Origin: Glandiceps talaboti
Taxonomy: Eukaryota > Hemichordata > Enteropneusta > Spengelidae
DNA: 64,000 nucleotides
Direction: 5' to 3'
Assembly (NCBI RefSeq): GCF_964340395.1
Contig: NC_135552.1
Location: 24,089,181-24,153,180 of the forward strand
The notes under the pieces are model-generated. The model was not told the DNA's origin and did not search any database. It was given only the letters and a program-made list of their open reading frames with translations. The translations under genes and the position numbers were made by a program. Positions 62,182 to 64,000 of the stretch are shown here, piece by piece. The stretch's first letter is position 1. Each line of letters begins with the position of its first letter.

Positions 62182-63935
62182 ATTAGAAAGGTTTGAAGTC
62201 ATTACAACTTTAGTACCCTGCAGTGACTTTAAGGGCTTGATTGCAGGCTGATTTGATTTCAGACTCATTTTAAGACTGCATATTTACAAAGTCTGCAGGC
62301 AGATTCTGTTTGCCCTGTGTGTATAAATAATAATGCCATTCAAAATGGTCAGCATGTTACTTATGCATAGTATCTAAGCTTTGGTGAGTTTTGCTGTGGA
62401 TTTTGTCATCTAGATCTAGATAATGAAACCCATTGTAACCTCATCAAAGTTTTGATACTAAACTACTTGTTACTGTGGTCTTCTTTGAGTATCATACATA
62501 TGAAGGTCTGTATGTTTGATCTACTTCTTGATAGACCCAAACTTTGACCTTTTACCAGTGACATTGTTTAAGGTCGGGTCACCTGTGTAACTGTAGACAT
62601 CTTAGCTCTTTTATCTGACATTGTTCTCTTTAGTATTGGAAGTTTAAGAATAATAAAAAATTAAGCAAACAGTGTCCTTTTCTTGTACAATGCAGACCCA
62701 GGACACAAGTGTACAGTTTTCAATCAAATCAGATCTTTTTGTATCAGGACTGCTGCAACAAACTTTACTAGTCAGTGTAACTTGTCTTTCATAGTTCATA
62801 AACGACTAAGTTATAATATGTATGCAGCTGTTAGCAATATTGAAATCGTAATATCTTTGTGTCAAGTTTTTGTTTTGTATCTTACATATTTTATACGTAT
62901 CAAACTATCATGAAATTTTGTGTTTAAATGTGCATTATTTTGGACTTGCCGCATTTCCTTCAGTCTTATTTTTGTGTAGTTAAATGTCACCATGATTACA
63001 TATGGTCATATTTGTGTAACGGTATTTGACCAAATCTGTATTATTTGAAGTTTTGAAAGCGATTATGATATTTGGCACGCTTCTGTCATATCACCCTGTA
63101 GCCCAAATTTCACACAAAATCAAAACATGTAATGAAGCTATCAATAATATTTTACTATGGCACTGTTAAGGAGAAAAGGGTTCTTTTTTGAATTATTAAC
63201 CAGTATACTAAGGTAATACTGTTTAGTTTAAAATGCATTTACTGTTTAAATATTTCTGACAACATTATTCTAACAATCGATGTATGTAATTTTTGGACCA
63301 GATGTTCACTTGAGTGAGGACAAAGGATTAGGGTAAATAATGGACTGTTTCTTTGCTTACTTGCTTCCAAGTCAAATTCATATCTAATCAAGTACACTAA
63401 TAAAGGAATTTTTCATCAACTGTTTTGACATTTTGACATTTTCCCTGCTTGACTTGAAAGTTAGTTGATAGCCACGGCAAAGCTAAGTAAAGTCTTGAGT
63501 AGAAAAGAATAGTACCACTGTGATGAAATGTAGTTGCCTTGCTGATATTGTATAGTTTTTAGATCTGAATTGAAATCACAGCAACTTTTTGTACAGCCTA
63601 TTACAGTTCATTGACAACCATGCATTGTGGAAATCTGTATTGTCAAGAAAGCTGATATGGTTTATTCTGCTGATACGTATTCACTTTTGTTGTTGACTGG
63701 ATAAATTTATCTTTATTGTCATCTTTTGTTTCTCAGTTGTTATCCTGTTTACAGATGTGGGGAGTTCTACAGAACATACTAGTATTCTCTTTCTTCTCAC
63801 TAGATGTGTTATACCAGGGACGTCCCTGGTTATACTCAGTTTAACATATCTACAAGCAGGATACATATAAGTATATATGTTGACGATTCGTGTGTATAGT
63901 ATGTCACAGTAGCAAAGTCCTGGTTCCAAGAAGTC
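62182..63935 (+). other. PLK1 3' UTR and flank, no further gene
   Basis: No second gene is recognised. Two plus-strand AATAAA signals occur, at 62652-62657 and 63399-63404, so 3' UTRs of about 0.5 or 1.2 kb are possible. Confidence 0.5.
62652..62657 (+). terminator. candidate PLK1 poly(A) signal
   Basis: AATAAA about 470 bp after the PLK1 stop, followed by A-rich and then GT-containing sequence. A second signal lies at 63399. Confidence 0.45.
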
Positions 63936-64000
63936 TGTAACCATAGATGCTGTGTTGGGGCTCCCTCACGCACCAGCCAACCCTGGGGAGTTAAGCCATT
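63936..64000 (+). mobile_element. short hairpin MITE-like copy, cut by window end
   Basis: AGAAGTCTGTAACCATAGAT and GGGGCTCCCTCACGCACCAG resemble the left half of the family seen at 2713. The right half is outside the window. Confidence 0.4.

Overview
This is eukaryotic nuclear DNA from an animal. The genes carry many short GT-AG introns, are clear orthologues of bilaterian proteins, and sit in AT-rich DNA full of minisatellites, microsatellites, small inverted-repeat elements and decayed LINE ends. The repeat landscape suggests a marine invertebrate, perhaps a deuterostome such as a hemichordate or amphioxus. The species cannot be fixed from the sequence alone. I assembled the gene models by reading splice sites and checking that phases join. 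Protein identities rest on remembered human homologues, not on a database search.

Five protein genes are supported. (1) About 4.85-10.33 kb, minus: an MFSD4B/NaGLT1-like sugar transporter of 940 aa with a loop swollen by about 28 copies of an 11-residue acidic repeat. A likely 5' UTR exon and promoter lie near 17.75-17.95 kb. (2) 23.04-36.39 kb, minus: NFX1, 20 coding exons, 1162 aa, with a RING-type N-terminal finger, a run of NF-X1 zinc fingers and a C-terminal R3H domain. (3) 38.37-39.42 kb, plus: a rhodopsin-class GPCR in one coding exon. (4) 49.99-53.38 kb, minus: PINX1, 5 exons, 405 aa. (5) 53.74-62.18 kb, plus: PLK1, 12 exons, 600 aa.

PINX1 and PLK1 are head to head with 351 bp between their start codons. 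That gap holds a TCTCGCGAGA palindrome, three CCAAT boxes and a CHR-like site, with the CCAAT boxes and CHR spaced about 33 bp apart. This is the layout expected of a G2/M cell-cycle promoter.

The region from 39.4 to 49.8 kb is gene-poor. It holds a LINE 3' fragment, an inverted-repeat element, a 63-bp satellite split by another LINE end, and a 5'-truncated L2/CR1-like LINE of about 1.9 kb. The long 5' intron of MFSD4B and the DNA up to NFX1 are likewise mostly repeats. No retrovirus, LTR element, tRNA, rRNA or CRISPR array was recognised.

The most unusual signal is in NFX1, where tandem arrays have grown out of functional gene junctions. A 42-bp unit repeats the intron 6 splice acceptor plus the start of exon 7 about nine times, in frame. 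A 45-bp unit in the 3' UTR repeats the last codons and stop codon about twenty times. A third array begins a few bases after the exon 5 donor.
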